Positions 51,126 through 60,277 of a stretch of DNA of 64,000 bases are shown in pieces. Where the stretch lies: the NCBI RefSeq assembly GCF_040362915.1, contig NZ_AP029612.1, positions 1,612,001 through 1,676,000 on the forward strand, given 5' to 3'. Numbering within the stretch: position 1 is the stretch's first letter; the number at the start of each line of letters is the position of its first letter. The notes below the pieces were generated by a model, which did no database searches, was not told where the DNA came from, and saw only the letters and a program-made list of their open reading frames with translations. The translations under genes were made by a program, and so were the position numbers. This stretch comes from Sediminibacterium sp. KACHI17. GTDB taxonomy: Bacteria; Bacteroidota; Bacteroidia; Chitinophagales; Chitinophagaceae.

Positions 51126-53636
51126 TTATTCTTCTACGTAAACCCTTTTCACACGCTGACTAACAGAGGTCATGATCTCATAGGGTATGGTTCCGGCAGC
51201 TTTTGCCAGTTCCTGAATGGGTAGTTGCTTTCCAAAGATCTCCACCTCATCCCCTTCCATAACACCCGGTATCTGGGTTACATCTATCATGGTCATATCC
51301 ATACAAACATTGCCGATAACGGGAGCTCTTTGCCCGCGAACGATCACTTGTCCGATACCGTTTCCGAAGCGTCTGCTATAACCATCTGCATAACCGATAC
51401 GAATCGTAGCAATGCGACTTTCTTGCTGCACGCCCCCATTTCTGTTATAACCAACTGTTTCACCCGCGGCTACTGTTCGAATTTGTGCAATGGTTGATTT
51501 CAATGTAGCAACCGGTTGCAATGCGAATTGATGTGTATCCGCGCTGTCTACCCCATACAATCCGATGCCCAAACGAACCATATCAAACTGATAAGAAGGA
51601 TGACGGAATATGCCCGCAGAGTTGGCAATATGACGAATAAAGGAATAATTCAACTGACTATTCAACTGATCACAGGCACTCAAGAATGCTTGGACTTGTT
51701 GTGCTGTAAATGCATCCAATGAAGGGTTCTCACTACCAGCCAAATGGCTAAGCACTGATTTTACCACCATCGTTCCTTTTTGTTTTAGCTCCTTGGCCAA
51801 CTCGTCGGCTTCCCGTATCTCAAAACCCAATCGGTTCATACCCGTATTGAATTTGATGTGGACAGGATATTCCCGAATACCTTGATTTTTTAAAAACGAA
51901 TGAAATGATCGGTAGATATTGAAAGAATAGATCTCCGGCTCCAGATCGTATTGGATCATAGCATCGAAACCTGCTTCATCCACATTCATGACCATAATAG
52001 GTAAACTGATACCGGCTTTTCTCAATTCAACACCTTCATCGGCATAGGCTACTGCGAGATAATCTATTTTATGAAATTGTAATACCCTCGCAACTTCTGC
52101 AGACCCACTGCCATAACTGAAAGCTTTCACCATTGCCATTAACTTAGTGGTTGGCTTCAGAAATTGTTGGTAGGCTTTAAGGTTATGGATCATGGCCGTA
52201 AGGTTTACTTCCATGACCGTCTGATGTACTTTCTGCTCCAACCACTGACTGATCCGCTCAAAAGAAAATACACGTGCCCCTTTTAAGAGGATATACTCAT
52301 CCTTGAACTGATTCAGACTCTCTCGTTCTAAAAAATCAGCAGTAGAGGTATAATAACTGATCATGGGTATACCGCTCTGCGTCTGGGTTGTACCCGCTGG
52401 CAGGGTATTGAAATATCTTGACAATGCAGGACCGATACCAATGAACCGCTTCACTCCTCTTCTGTTGAGTTTTTCCAATACCATTTGATACAATTGCTCA
52501 TCGGGAATACCGGTTTGCAATATATCAGAAAGTATTACCGTCATCTTATTATGTCCTGCTTGTTGCACTAAAAAATCCAAGGCCAATTCCAAAGAAGCGA
52601 TATCATTACTATAACTATCATTCAGCAGGTAACAGTTATTTACCGCTTTTTTTAATTGCATGCGCATATCCACAGGCTGTAATAACAACATCCTTTGTTG
52701 TATGCGTTCAGACTGGTATCCTTGTGCCAGCATTGTTGCCCAACAGGTAATGGCATTATCGATGGATATCCTGTCTGTGAATGGTATGGTGATCTGTTCT
52801 TTCTGCTGTTGGTATAATGCAGTGATCACTGTTTCATGATCCGTGATCTGTTCATTGATGATTTGCAGATCAGCAGCTTCACTTCTACTCCATGAGAAAA
52901 AACGTATCGTATCTTTAAACAGAGCACGATCATTTGTATCCGGATAGCAATGAGGTTGTATTCCATCACGATAAAAAATCAAGAGATCTGCATCTTTGAA
53001 TAGTTTCGCTTTCTCTAAAGCTTTTTCTCTTTCATTTGAAAATCCTTCATTATGTGCAGCTCCAAGATTGGTCCAGATACCGATATTGGGGCGAATGATC
53101 TGTTGAAGTGCTGCCATCTCACCTATTTCAGAAATACCTGCTTCAAATATGGCGAGTGTATGAATGGATTGTAGTTGCCATATACTCAGGGGTACACCTA
53201 TTTGAGAGTTATAGCTGCGTGGACTTCTTACGATCTGATGATCGCTCTGCAACAACTGATACAGCCATTCCTTTACAATCGTTTTCCCATTACTTCCGGT
53301 GATACCGATTACAGGAATATGGAATTGACTACGATGAAAAGCGGCAAGATCTTGCAATGCTTGCAGTACATTTTTTACAACAAGAAAAGAAGCATCGGGA
53401 TAAGATGCTGCTTCTTGAAATGATGCAGCAACAACAAATGATCTTAACCCTCTATTGTACAGTTCAGCAATGAAAGTATGACCATCTCTTCTTGGACCAA
53501 TGATCGAAAAAAATAAAGTAGCATCTGGGAATAAAAGTTTTCGACTATCGGTCAGCAGATACTGCACCATTCTGTCATCAGCAGGCTTTGTTTCAGACTG
53601 AATAATGTTAGCGATATGTTGCAGCGAATAACTCAA
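51126..53636 (-). CDS. murF-alr: Bifunctional MurF ligase / alanine racemase fusion
   Basis: An 836-residue fusion. Residues 1-~455 are UDP-MurNAc-tripeptide:D-Ala-D-Ala ligase, with ATP motif GITGSNGKTIVKEW, IFEAGISEIGEM, TNLGAAHNEGF and LNDSYSNDIASLELALDF. Residues ~465-836 are PLP-dependent alanine racemase, with the PLP lysine in MVKAFSYGSG, FNTGMNRLGFE and the catalytic tyrosine in TVGYNRNG. One protein thus makes D-Ala and attaches D-Ala-D-Ala to the peptidoglycan precursor. This fusion is normal in Bacteroidota. The frame opens with a TTG at 53636 (MSYSLQHIANI), where homologues also begin. Separated by 62 bases from lspA. Confidence 0.94.
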   Translation of the reverse strand: MSYSLQHIANIIQSETKPADDRMVQYLLTDSRKLLFPDATLFFSIIGPRRDGHTFIAELYNRGLRSFVVAASFQEAASYPDASFLVVKNVLQALQDLAAFHRSQFHIPVIGITGSNGKTIVKEWLYQLLQSDHQIVRSPRSYNSQIGVPLSIWQLQSIHTLAIFEAGISEIGEMAALQQIIRPNIGIWTNLGAAHNEGFSNEREKALEKAKLFKDADLLIFYRDGIQPHCYPDTNDRALFKDTIRFFSWSRSEAADLQIINEQITDHETVITALYQQQKEQITIPFTDRISIDNAITCWATMLAQGYQSERIQQRMLLLQPVDMRMQLKKAVNNCYLLNDSYSNDIASLELALDFLVQQAGHNKMTVILSDILQTGIPDEQLYQMVLEKLNRRGVKRFIGIGPALSRYFNTLPAGTTQTQSGIPMISYYTSTADFLERESLNQFKDEYILLKGARVFSFERISQWLEQKVHQTVMEVNLTAMIHNLKAYQQFLKPTTKLMAMVKAFSYGSGSAEVARVLQFHKIDYLAVAYADEGVELRKAGISLPIMVMNVDEAGFDAMIQYDLEPEIYSFNIYRSFHSFLKNQGIREYPVHIKFNTGMNRLGFEIREADELAKELKQKGTMVVKSVLSHLAGSENPSLDAFTAQQVQAFLSACDQLNSQLNYSFIRHIANSAGIFRHPSYQFDMVRLGIGLYGVDSADTHQFALQPVATLKSTIAQIRTVAAGETVGYNRNGGVQQESRIATIRIGYADGYSRRFGNGIGQVIVRGQRAPVIGNVCMDMTMIDVTQIPGVMEGDEVEIFGKQLPIQELAKAAGTIPYEIMTSVSQRVKRVYVEE

Positions 53637-53652
53637 GTGAAAATATTATCGG

Positions 53653-54618
53653 TCAGAAAGAACCATCTTGTACATCTTCAGGTGTTCCTTTTTTACTCGC
53701 GAACATGGAGTAGAAAATAGATCCTGATATACAAAGTACAATCAGTCCAAGTGAAATAAATACCTGGGTTGATTTTTCAATCCACATATTGATATAGTGT
53801 TCTCCGAGCATTTTGATACCTATGATCACCAATACAATTGCAATACCTTGTTGCAGGTAGTCGAACTTGGAAACAGCACCTCTCAGTAAGAAGAATAAAG
53901 AACGTAAACCCAATACAGCGAAAATATTCGAAGTATAGATCACCAATTTGTCTCTTGAAATACCCATTACCGCAGGAATAGAATCCAATGCAAATACCAG
54001 GTCAATAGAAGCGAGTAATACTACTACTACAAACAATGTTGTGTACAAAGGCTTTCCGTTTTCGCGTATCACATATTTGCCATCTCCGTCATGTGGAGCT
54101 AAAGGCAGATATGTTTTGAGGAAGCGATAGATCTTGGTATCATGTGGTTCGAACTCTTTCTCTTCATTAGACGTGAACATCTTATATCCTGTATAGACCA
54201 GAAATACCCCAAATATGTACAATACCCAATGGAATTGTTCTACCAATGCTACACCTATAGTGATGAATAATACCCTGAAGACAATGGCCATCAGAATACC
54301 GATCAATAAAACACGTGAATAGTATTTCTCTTTTACTTTGAAAGAATTGAAAATAAGGATGAAGACAAAAATATTATCAATACTTAAGCTCCACTCCATG
54401 AGGTAGGCACTTAGGTATTCGAGTGCAAGTTTTTGCCCTTCTTCTACCCACATAAAAACAAAGAACCCCAACGCAAGCGACACCCAAAAAAAAGTTTGCT
54501 TCAGTGCTTGTTTGATACTGATTTGTGCGTTCTTTTTACTGAGCAAGCCCAGGTCAAAAACCAAGGCGAGTACCAATACGATTCCAAAAACAAGATAAAC
54601 GATCTGGTGTGTGGTCAT
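53653..54618 (-). CDS. TerC/Alx family membrane protein
   Basis: A 321-residue protein with about nine membrane helices. The TerC signatures are EWSLSIDNIFVFILIF and SIDLVFALDSIPAVMGISRD, with the acidic residues that bind metal. This layout matches the Alx branch (manganese efflux, pH-responsive in E. coli) rather than the shorter protein at 9.6 kb. The real substrate is not shown. A cytoplasmic loop (FTSNEEKEFEPHDTKIYRFLK) is typical. It lies 16 bases upstream of the murF-alr start on the same strand. Confidence 0.87.
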   Translation of the reverse strand: MTTHQIVYLVFGIVLVLALVFDLGLLSKKNAQISIKQALKQTFFWVSLALGFFVFMWVEEGQKLALEYLSAYLMEWSLSIDNIFVFILIFNSFKVKEKYYSRVLLIGILMAIVFRVLFITIGVALVEQFHWVLYIFGVFLVYTGYKMFTSNEEKEFEPHDTKIYRFLKTYLPLAPHDGDGKYVIRENGKPLYTTLFVVVVLLASIDLVFALDSIPAVMGISRDKLVIYTSNIFAVLGLRSLFFLLRGAVSKFDYLQQGIAIVLVIIGIKMLGEHYINMWIEKSTQVFISLGLIVLCISGSIFYSMFASKKGTPEDVQDGSF

Positions 54619-54667
54619 GCGGGTAAATTATGGCGTAAAGATAGCACCCAACGCCTTCAGACCCTTT

Positions 54668-56413
54668 TTAAATACCGTATTTCTTTTTTCGTCGCCATTG
54701 AATGATCCCTCCTGCAATGGCCAATATTAGTAGTGGTGTTACAATATTCAAAAACTGCCAGGTGGTTTTCTGTGCAGTGATTTTTTCTTTATCGAGTAAA
54801 CGGAGGACAATTGTCTTATTACGACTTTCAAATAAACCATTATTGCTCACCAGATAATCAATGCAGTTCAAAAAGAATTCCCGATTGGCAAAACGATACC
54901 CTTCAAATGGCAGTTCACCCATGGGTAAGGGGCCGGTAGTGTTACTGATCGCATTGGTTACAATATCAGCATCAGACACTACGATCTGTTTGCCTTCTTT
55001 AACTGCAAGTCTTTGAAAAGGTCTACCTGTAACACGTTGCACAGAGTCCATTAGATCGGCTCCTGCTCTGTTTGCAAAAAGAGATTGAAATTTCCCCTCT
55101 AATAATACAGCTACCGGAACATAACTTCTATTGAATGAAAAAAGATCCTCTTCACTTTTAACGCTATTGATCGTTACCAATGCCGGAGAAGAAACACTTC
55201 GACTATTGGTATCTGAAGCCAATAAAATGGTCTTTTGTATACCGGGTGCTTTTACCGTATCAATACTGGATGGAAAAATAGGAAGTACACGATCCAGATT
55301 TTTGGAAACAGGATTATTTGTTTTAGAAGAAAGAAACGGATAGTAAGGCCATGGTACTCTTTGCATATTGGGAGAACCATCAGGATTTCGACCTACGACT
55401 ATCGGAATCTTCGAGCAGTTGAGATCTTGTAACAGATCTCCATTGATACGTACCCCATATTTAAACAATAGATCATCAATATCCAATCCACGATCATATG
55501 CGGTGTACTCTGCCTGACTTCTCATCAAGCTATCTAATTCTGCATGCAGTTTATCAATGAACCAAATGATCTTACCGCCATTCATTACATACTGATCCAA
55601 CTTCAATTTATCCTCTTCTGTAAAAACAGTGGTAGGCTTTACAATCACCAATGCGTCAATCAAAGCAGGATCAGGATAACCCTGTTTCAGATCAAAGACA
55701 GCAAGGCGATAATCATTACGCAAGCTTTCACCCAGATCGTTAATTTTCATATCGATGGGTTCCCCATTACCGACGAGATAAGCAATGGTCGGAATGTATT
55801 CACGTGTCAGTTTATCAATGGCATTGGCAAATTTGTATTCCAACAATGCCTCTGCTGCGTTACGTGTCGCTTCTTTATCTTCCTGCGGCTCAACATCATT
55901 GACTACATTGTATTGTTTGAATACGCGCCTGCTGCTACGCAGATCAATTGAAATAGGTTTTCGATTCCCGTATTTTACCAATGCAGAAGGGATGATGAGT
56001 TGTGAAGTAGATTCATCAGTATTGGTGATCTCTGCTCTTTCAAATACAACTCCCAAGCGTGCTAGACTATCATACAGCATTGCTTTGGCGGTATCATTGC
56101 TCAGGCCTTCTCCGGGTTTTTCAAATTTTACCCGGACCAGGTTGCCTGACAGTGATGAAAAATCTTCAAGTAGTTCTTTTGTTGCTACAGACAGTTTCTT
56201 ATAATCAGCAGGAAGATTTCCCGTTAAAAAAACATCGATCTCTATCACAGTATCTACATTCGATAACAACTGCTTGGTAGCGTCTGTCAGACTGTATCTT
56301 TTATCTTCTGTAAGATCTGCCCGGAATGTGATACCGGCAGAAAGGTATACAGCTGTAATCAATACGATCAGTAATGCAGCCCATCCATATTTATGTTGCA
56401 ATAATTTTTGCAT
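54668..56413 (-). CDS. gldG: Gliding motility-associated ABC transporter component GldG
   Basis: A 581-residue protein with a membrane helix at each end (about 13-32 and 555-575) and a large periplasmic part. It matches GldG: LTEDKRYSLTDATKQLL, ETVIEIDVFLTGNLPADYK, the GldG/ABC-2-associated segment VNDVEPQEDKEATRNAAEALLEYKFANAIDKL, and PTIAYLVGNGEP. GldA-GldF-GldG form an ABC transporter required for gliding in Flavobacterium. The C-terminus ends in a short basic tail (RRKKKYGI). It starts nine bases after gldF. The ATPase GldA is not in the window. Confidence 0.9.
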   Translation of the reverse strand: MQKLLQHKYGWAALLIVLITAVYLSAGITFRADLTEDKRYSLTDATKQLLSNVDTVIEIDVFLTGNLPADYKKLSVATKELLEDFSSLSGNLVRVKFEKPGEGLSNDTAKAMLYDSLARLGVVFERAEITNTDESTSQLIIPSALVKYGNRKPISIDLRSSRRVFKQYNVVNDVEPQEDKEATRNAAEALLEYKFANAIDKLTREYIPTIAYLVGNGEPIDMKINDLGESLRNDYRLAVFDLKQGYPDPALIDALVIVKPTTVFTEEDKLKLDQYVMNGGKIIWFIDKLHAELDSLMRSQAEYTAYDRGLDIDDLLFKYGVRINGDLLQDLNCSKIPIVVGRNPDGSPNMQRVPWPYYPFLSSKTNNPVSKNLDRVLPIFPSSIDTVKAPGIQKTILLASDTNSRSVSSPALVTINSVKSEEDLFSFNRSYVPVAVLLEGKFQSLFANRAGADLMDSVQRVTGRPFQRLAVKEGKQIVVSDADIVTNAISNTTGPLPMGELPFEGYRFANREFFLNCIDYLVSNNGLFESRNKTIVLRLLDKEKITAQKTTWQFLNIVTPLLILAIAGGIIQWRRKKKYGI

Positions 56414-56422
56414 AGTTCAGTT

Positions 56423-57145
56423 CTATCTTTTCAACAGGTTTCGTTGGGTGATCAGGAGAAAAAAATAAATGATGCCAATAAAATAGATCAGGTCGCTGAT
56501 GCGGATAACACCCCTGCTAATACTTCTATAATGAAAACTGATTCCCAGCATTTCTAGATAATAATCAAGTCCACCACTAAAAACAGACAGTTTACTGATA
56601 GCATCGAATCCATTGTATAACAGAAAGCATACAAAAGCACCCATGATGAATGCAACAACAGTATTTGAAGTAAAGCTACTCGTACAAATTCCAATAGCGG
56701 TGAATACGGCACCCAATAATAATAGTCCGATATAGCTACCGGTTGTAGCACCAATATCAATTCCGCCAGTTACACTAAGTTGTTGAACGGATATCGCATA
56801 GATCAATGTTGGAATGACCGCACAAAAAGTGATCAATATTGCTCCAAAAAATTTTCCTAATACGAGTTGAGACGGTGTTAAAGGAAGTGTTCTTAATATT
56901 TCAAAGCTTCCTGATCTGAACTCATCCGCAAAACTGCGCATAGTGATCGTAGGCACCATAAGTAATAGTACCCAAGGGGCGAGATTAAAAAAGCCGGACA
57001 GACTTGCATATCCAAACTCCAGAATACTGGTATCCGGAAAAACAAATAACATTAGCCCGTTCAATAATAGAAATACGGCCAGGGCAATATAACCGGTCAG
57101 GCTACTAAAAAATTGCTGCCATTCTTTTTTGCAGATCATCCACAT
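56423..57145 (-). CDS. gldF: Gliding motility-associated ABC transporter permease GldF
   Basis: A 240-residue permease with six predicted helices. ABC-2 features are seen in TITMRSFADEFRSGSFEILRTLPLTPSQLVLGKF near residue 65. The C-terminal helix SDLIYFIGIIYFFLLITQRNLLKR is typical of GldF. It is the first gene of the gldF-gldG pair. The start is the ATG at 57145 (MWMICKKEWQQFF). The next gene, a proline-rich exported peptide, lies on the opposite strand. Confidence 0.87.
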   Translation of the reverse strand: MWMICKKEWQQFFSSLTGYIALAVFLLLNGLMLFVFPDTSILEFGYASLSGFFNLAPWVLLLMVPTITMRSFADEFRSGSFEILRTLPLTPSQLVLGKFFGAILITFCAVIPTLIYAISVQQLSVTGGIDIGATTGSYIGLLLLGAVFTAIGICTSSFTSNTVVAFIMGAFVCFLLYNGFDAISKLSVFSGGLDYYLEMLGISFHYRSISRGVIRISDLIYFIGIIYFFLLITQRNLLKR

Positions 57146-57250
57146 AGTGTCAAAACTAATTGTTCTCCGCCATACAGCTACCGATCATGGATATTTTATC
57201 TGTTCTTTATGGAATTGCAAAACCCTGGCATCCTATGTAAAACAACTACT

Positions 57251-57541
57251 ATGAAACTACGCATTGCATTATTGCTATTGGGTTTATTCGGGATAGGGAT
57301 ATTGGCTCAAAGTCAGCAAGAACCTCCTAAGCCAAAGAAACCGGAAGCTCCGCCTAAAGTATTGAATGGGAAAGATGCTATTCCTGTAACGGTTTGGAGT
57401 AATAAAAAATCGAAAGTGCCGCCACCACCTCCACCGGCTCCACCAAAGGTAAACCCTCCAAAAGTGGTTAAGCAGCCGGGTAAACCAGCGCCGCCGCCAC
57501 CTCCACCTAAACCGGAGAAAATGAAAATTGAAAAGGATTGA
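57251..57541 (+). CDS. Small exported proline-rich protein
   Basis: A 96-residue protein with a signal peptide (MKLRIALLLLGLFGIGILAQ) and a mature part of about 76 residues dominated by proline, lysine and valine, including runs such as PPPPPPAPP and PPPPPPKPEK. It should be an extended, positively charged periplasmic or surface peptide. No family can be assigned. A start at 57113 would not give a signal peptide, so the ATG at 57251 is used. It is the only plus-strand gene between gldF and the isc genes and ends before a hairpin terminator. Confidence 0.72.
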   Translation: MKLRIALLLLGLFGIGILAQSQQEPPKPKKPEAPPKVLNGKDAIPVTVWSNKKSKVPPPPPPAPPKVNPPKVVKQPGKPAPPPPPPKPEKMKIEKD

Positions 57542-57551
57542 GATTAAAAAA

Positions 57552-57572
57552 GCCCGAAGGATACCTTCGGGC
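57552..57572 (-). terminator. Rho-independent terminator of the isc genes
   Basis: GCCCGAAGG (57552-57560) and CCTTCGGGC (57564-57572) pair around a 3-nt loop. On the minus strand six T follow (complement of 57546-57551). It lies 26 bases after the iscA stop. Confidence 0.88.
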
Positions 57573-57597
57573 CTAATACAATTTTATCATGTGTCTG

Positions 57598-57948
57598 CTA
57601 TACTGCGAAACTCTCACCACAACCACAACTTCTGCTGGCATTGGGATTATTGAAATAAAATCCTTTACCATTCAATCCATCTGAGAAGTCAAGTTCCGTA
57701 TTCACGAGGTATAAGAAACTCTTCAGATCTGTGACTACTTTCACACCATTGTCTTCAAATACCTGATCCATAGGTTTGATCTCGTTATCGAAATCAAGTT
57801 TGTAGCTCAGTCCTGAACAACCTCCACCTACTACACCTACACGCAGAAAGTAAGAAGTATCACCAGCCACACCTGCTTCTTCCATCAGTTGCTGTACTTT
57901 CTTCTTGGCTTTATCACTTACGTAGATACTGTTTTCTGTTGCTACCAT
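57598..57948 (-). CDS. iscA: A-type iron-sulfur assembly protein IscA/ErpA
   Basis: A 116-residue HesB-fold carrier with the three conserved cysteines: Cys44 in VVGGGCSGLSYKL, and Cys108 and Cys110 in SCGCGESF. Such proteins carry or donate Fe-S clusters or iron. The motif set is complete. It is the last gene of iscS-iscU-iscA, separated from iscU by 56 bases that hold a short heptad array (57953-57980). Its terminator follows. ErpA and SufA are close relatives; context favours IscA. Confidence 0.92.
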   Translation of the reverse strand: MVATENSIYVSDKAKKKVQQLMEEAGVAGDTSYFLRVGVVGGGCSGLSYKLDFDNEIKPMDQVFEDNGVKVVTDLKSFLYLVNTELDFSDGLNGKGFYFNNPNASRSCGCGESFAV

Positions 57949-57952
57949 TTGA

Positions 57953-57980
57953 CTTATAGTTAATAGTTCATAGCGGATAG
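57953..57980 (-). repeat. Short heptad-repeat array, NNNATAG dialect
   Basis: Four units (CTTATAG, TTAATAG, TTCATAG, CGGATAG). On the minus strand they read NNCTATN, the same phase as the other arrays. It lies between iscU and iscA within a presumed operon. Only four units are visible, so this is the weakest of the arrays. Confidence 0.55.
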
Positions 57981-58004
57981 TATTTTACCATCAGCCTGAT
58001 ACGA

Positions 58005-58424
58005 TTAATGAACTCCTTTTTCTTCGAATACCAGTTCTTCCAAACCGTTCTTCTTACGATAGTCATTGATCGCTGCTTTGATCGCATCTTCAGCCAACAC
58101 AGAGCAGTGAATTTTCACCGGAGGAAGATTTAATTCTTCTACCAGATCCATATTATCAATAGCTACTGCTTGGTCTACCGTTTTGCCTTTCAGCCATTCG
58201 GTTGCTAATGAAGATGATGCGATAGCGGAACCACAACCAAAGGTCTTGAATTTGGCATCGGTGATTACTCCGGTTGCATCATCTACTTCGATCTGCAAAC
58301 GCATCACGTCACCACACTCAGGTGCACCTACCAGTCCGGTACCTACATTCTTTTTTGCTTTATCAAGTGTCCCCACATTCTTGGGGTTGTTGTAATGGTC
58401 GATTACTTTTTCTGAATATGCCAT
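58005..58424 (-). CDS. iscU: Fe-S cluster scaffold protein IscU
   Basis: A 139-residue scaffold with the three conserved cluster-ligand cysteines Cys37 (GAPECGDV, with Asp39), Cys64 (FGCGSAIAS) and Cys107 (KIHCSVLAEDAI). The LPPVK motif recognised by HscA in E. coli is present in LNLPPVKIHC. It receives sulfur from IscS and builds 2Fe-2S clusters. It lies 24 bases after iscS. Neither hscA/hscB nor fdx follows, as in the classical operon. Confidence 0.95.
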   Translation of the reverse strand: MAYSEKVIDHYNNPKNVGTLDKAKKNVGTGLVGAPECGDVMRLQIEVDDATGVITDAKFKTFGCGSAIASSSLATEWLKGKTVDQAVAIDNMDLVEELNLPPVKIHCSVLAEDAIKAAINDYRKKNGLEELVFEEKGVH

Positions 58425-58448
58425 GGTTGAATCAATTTGAAATTATTA

Positions 58449-59666
58449 TTAATGATGTGCCCACTCAATGGAGTTCAGGTCAATACCTTCTTTGAACATT
58501 TCCCAAAGCGGACTCATTTCACGCAATTTAATAACCGTTTCACTTACTGCTTTGATGGTGTAGTCGATCTGTTCTTCAGTCGTGAATCTACCCAATCCGA
58601 AACGAAGTGAACTATGTGCCAGATCATCGCCCAAGCCTAATGCTTTCAATACATAACTGGGTTCCAGTGATGCAGAAGTACAAGCAGAGCCTGATGATAA
58701 AGCAATATTTTTATTGAAGCCCATCATCAATCCTTCTCCTTCTACGTATTTGAAAGAGATATTGGATACATGTGGTAAACGGTGTTCGCGACTTCCGTTT
58801 ACATATGCTTCTTCCAGTTGCATTAATGCGTTTTCCAGTTTATCACGGAGTTTGCTCAATCTTGCGGCATCCTCTGCCATTTCCAAACGAGCCAGTTCGC
58901 ATGCTTTACCAAAGCCAACGATACCTGGTACGTTCAAGGTACCGCTACGCATACCTCTTTCATGACCGCCACCGTCCATTTGAGCAGTCACTTTCACACG
59001 CGGATTCTTTCTGCGCACATACAATGCTCCAACACCTTTCGGGCCGTACATTTTATGTCCAGTAAATGCCATGATATCGATACCATCTTTATTTACGTCC
59101 ACAGGAATTTTACCAACCGCTTGTGTACCATCTGTAAAAAATAATACACCATGCTTACGTGCAATAGCGCTGATCTCTTTTACAGGCTGGATAACACCAA
59201 TTTCATTGTTCGCATACATGATGGCGATCAGAATGGTGGTTGGCTTGATCGCTGCTTCCAATTGATTCAGGTCGATGAGACCTTCCGGATTTACTTCCAG
59301 ATAAGTGACTTCGCCACCGTGACGTTCAATATGCTTACAGGTATCTAATACTGCTTTGTGTTCTGTAGTACAAGTGATGATATGGTTGCCTTTACTGGCA
59401 TACATTTCAAACACCCCTTTGATACCGAGGTTATCACCTTCAGTAGCACCAGAAGTGAAAATGATCTCTTTTGGATCAGCGCCAATCAATTTGGCCACTT
59501 GTTCACGAGCATAGTCTACTGCTTCTTCAGCCTGCCATCCAAAAGAGTGGTTACGGCTGGCTGCATTACCAAAATGCTCGGTAAAATAAGGTATCATCGC
59601 TTCCAACACACGCGGATCCATCGGTGTGGTGGCATTGTTGTCAAGGTAAATCGGTAGTTTCAACAT
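58449..59666 (-). CDS. iscS: Cysteine desulfurase IscS
   Basis: A 405-residue PLP enzyme that takes sulfur from cysteine for Fe-S clusters and thio-modified tRNA. The PLP lysine is in [19 protein letters not shown], and the active-site cysteine loop is in [20 protein letters not shown] (IscS-like, flexible long loop). The opening [14 protein letters not shown] is canonical. No iscR repressor is next to it. A TATTTTTG box lies 31 bases before the ATG at 59666. Confidence 0.95.
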   Translation of the reverse strand: MLKLPIYLDNNATTPMDPRVLEAMIPYFTEHFGNAASRNHSFGWQAEEAVDYAREQVAKLIGADPKEIIFTSGATEGDNLGIKGVFEMYASKGNHIITCTTEHKAVLDTCKHIERHGGEVTYLEVNPEGLIDLNQLEAAIKPTTILIAIMYANNEIGVIQPVKEISAIARKHGVLFFTDGTQAVGKIPVDVNKDGIDIMAFTGHKMYGPKGVGALYVRRKNPRVKVTAQMDGGGHERGMRSGTLNVPGIVGFGKACELARLEMAEDAARLSKLRDKLENALMQLEEAYVNGSREHRLPHVSNISFKYVEGEGLMMGFNKNIALSSGSACTSASLEPSYVLKALGLGDDLAHSSLRFGLGRFTTEEQIDYTIKAVSETVIKLREMSPLWEMFKEGIDLNSIEWAHH

Positions 59667-59696
59667 AATCCTCAGAAATTTGCTTGCTTATTAACA

Positions 59697-59704
59697 CAAA
59701 AATA
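59697..59704 (-). promoter_or_regulatory. Putative -7 box (TATTTTTG) of the isc genes
   Basis: An exact TAnnTTTG match on the minus strand, 31 bases upstream of the iscS ATG. It lies in the divergent gap with the epimerase gene. It would drive iscS-iscU-iscA with a leader of about 25 nt. Confidence 0.48.
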
Positions 59705-59792
59705 CGTCAATAGGTTTATACTTGCGGAACTGAAACCCCCACCCAATGGCTTTTTTTCACAAATCGAAAGCCCTGTATTAAAACAAATAGTT

Positions 59793-60203
59793 ATGTTAAA
59801 AGTTGAGCATATCGGATTGGCTGTTAAAAGCTTTGAGCAATCCATCCCTTTATTCGAACAGCTCTTGTCTACCCCTTGCTATAAAACCGAACTGGTCGCA
59901 TCCGAGAAAGTGAATACTGCATTTTTTCAGGTAGGCGAAACCAAGATCGAGTTATTGGAAAGCACTGATCCTGAGGGTGTGATCGCGAAGTTCATCGAAA
60001 AAAAGGGGGAAGGAATGCATCATATAGCCTTTGAAGTAGCTGATATTGAAGCAGAAATGCAACGACTCTCCGGTCTTGGCTTCCAGCTACTCAATCCGAC
60101 CCCTAAACAAGGCGCTGATAATAAACTGGTCTGCTTTCTTCATCCCAAGGGCACCAATGGCGTGTTGATTGAGCTTTGTCAGGAGATAGTGAAGGGTGAA
60201 TAG
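59793..60203 (+). CDS. mce: Methylmalonyl-CoA epimerase
   Basis: A 136-residue VOC-fold enzyme converting (2S)- to (2R)-methylmalonyl-CoA in propionate metabolism. Metal ligands are visible as His6 (VEHIGLAV), the histidine of GEGMHHIAFEV and the glutamate of GVLIELCQE. The catalytic region ETKIELLEST is present. Length fits the family. Its last codons and TAG stop are part of a heptad array. The mutase genes are not in the window. Confidence 0.92.
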   Translation: MLKVEHIGLAVKSFEQSIPLFEQLLSTPCYKTELVASEKVNTAFFQVGETKIELLESTDPEGVIAKFIEKKGEGMHHIAFEVADIEAEMQRLSGLGFQLLNPTPKQGADNKLVCFLHPKGTNGVLIELCQEIVKGE

Positions 60204-60277
60204 TGAGTAGTGAATAGTGAGTGAAAGAAACATATTTCTTGCGGCTTGAAGCCTGCAGCTCAAAGCTCATCGCTTAA
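60196..60277. repeat. Two heptad-repeat arrays filling the mce-rnc convergent gap
   Basis: Four units GTGA[A/G]TA (60196-60223; NNC[C/T] phase on the minus strand) are followed by five AGC-type plus-strand units (60243-60277, such as AGCCTGC and AGCTCAA). The first supplies the TAG of mce (60201-60203); the second contains the stop of rnc (60274-60276). The arrays face each other and occupy nearly all of the gap. Confidence 0.75.
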
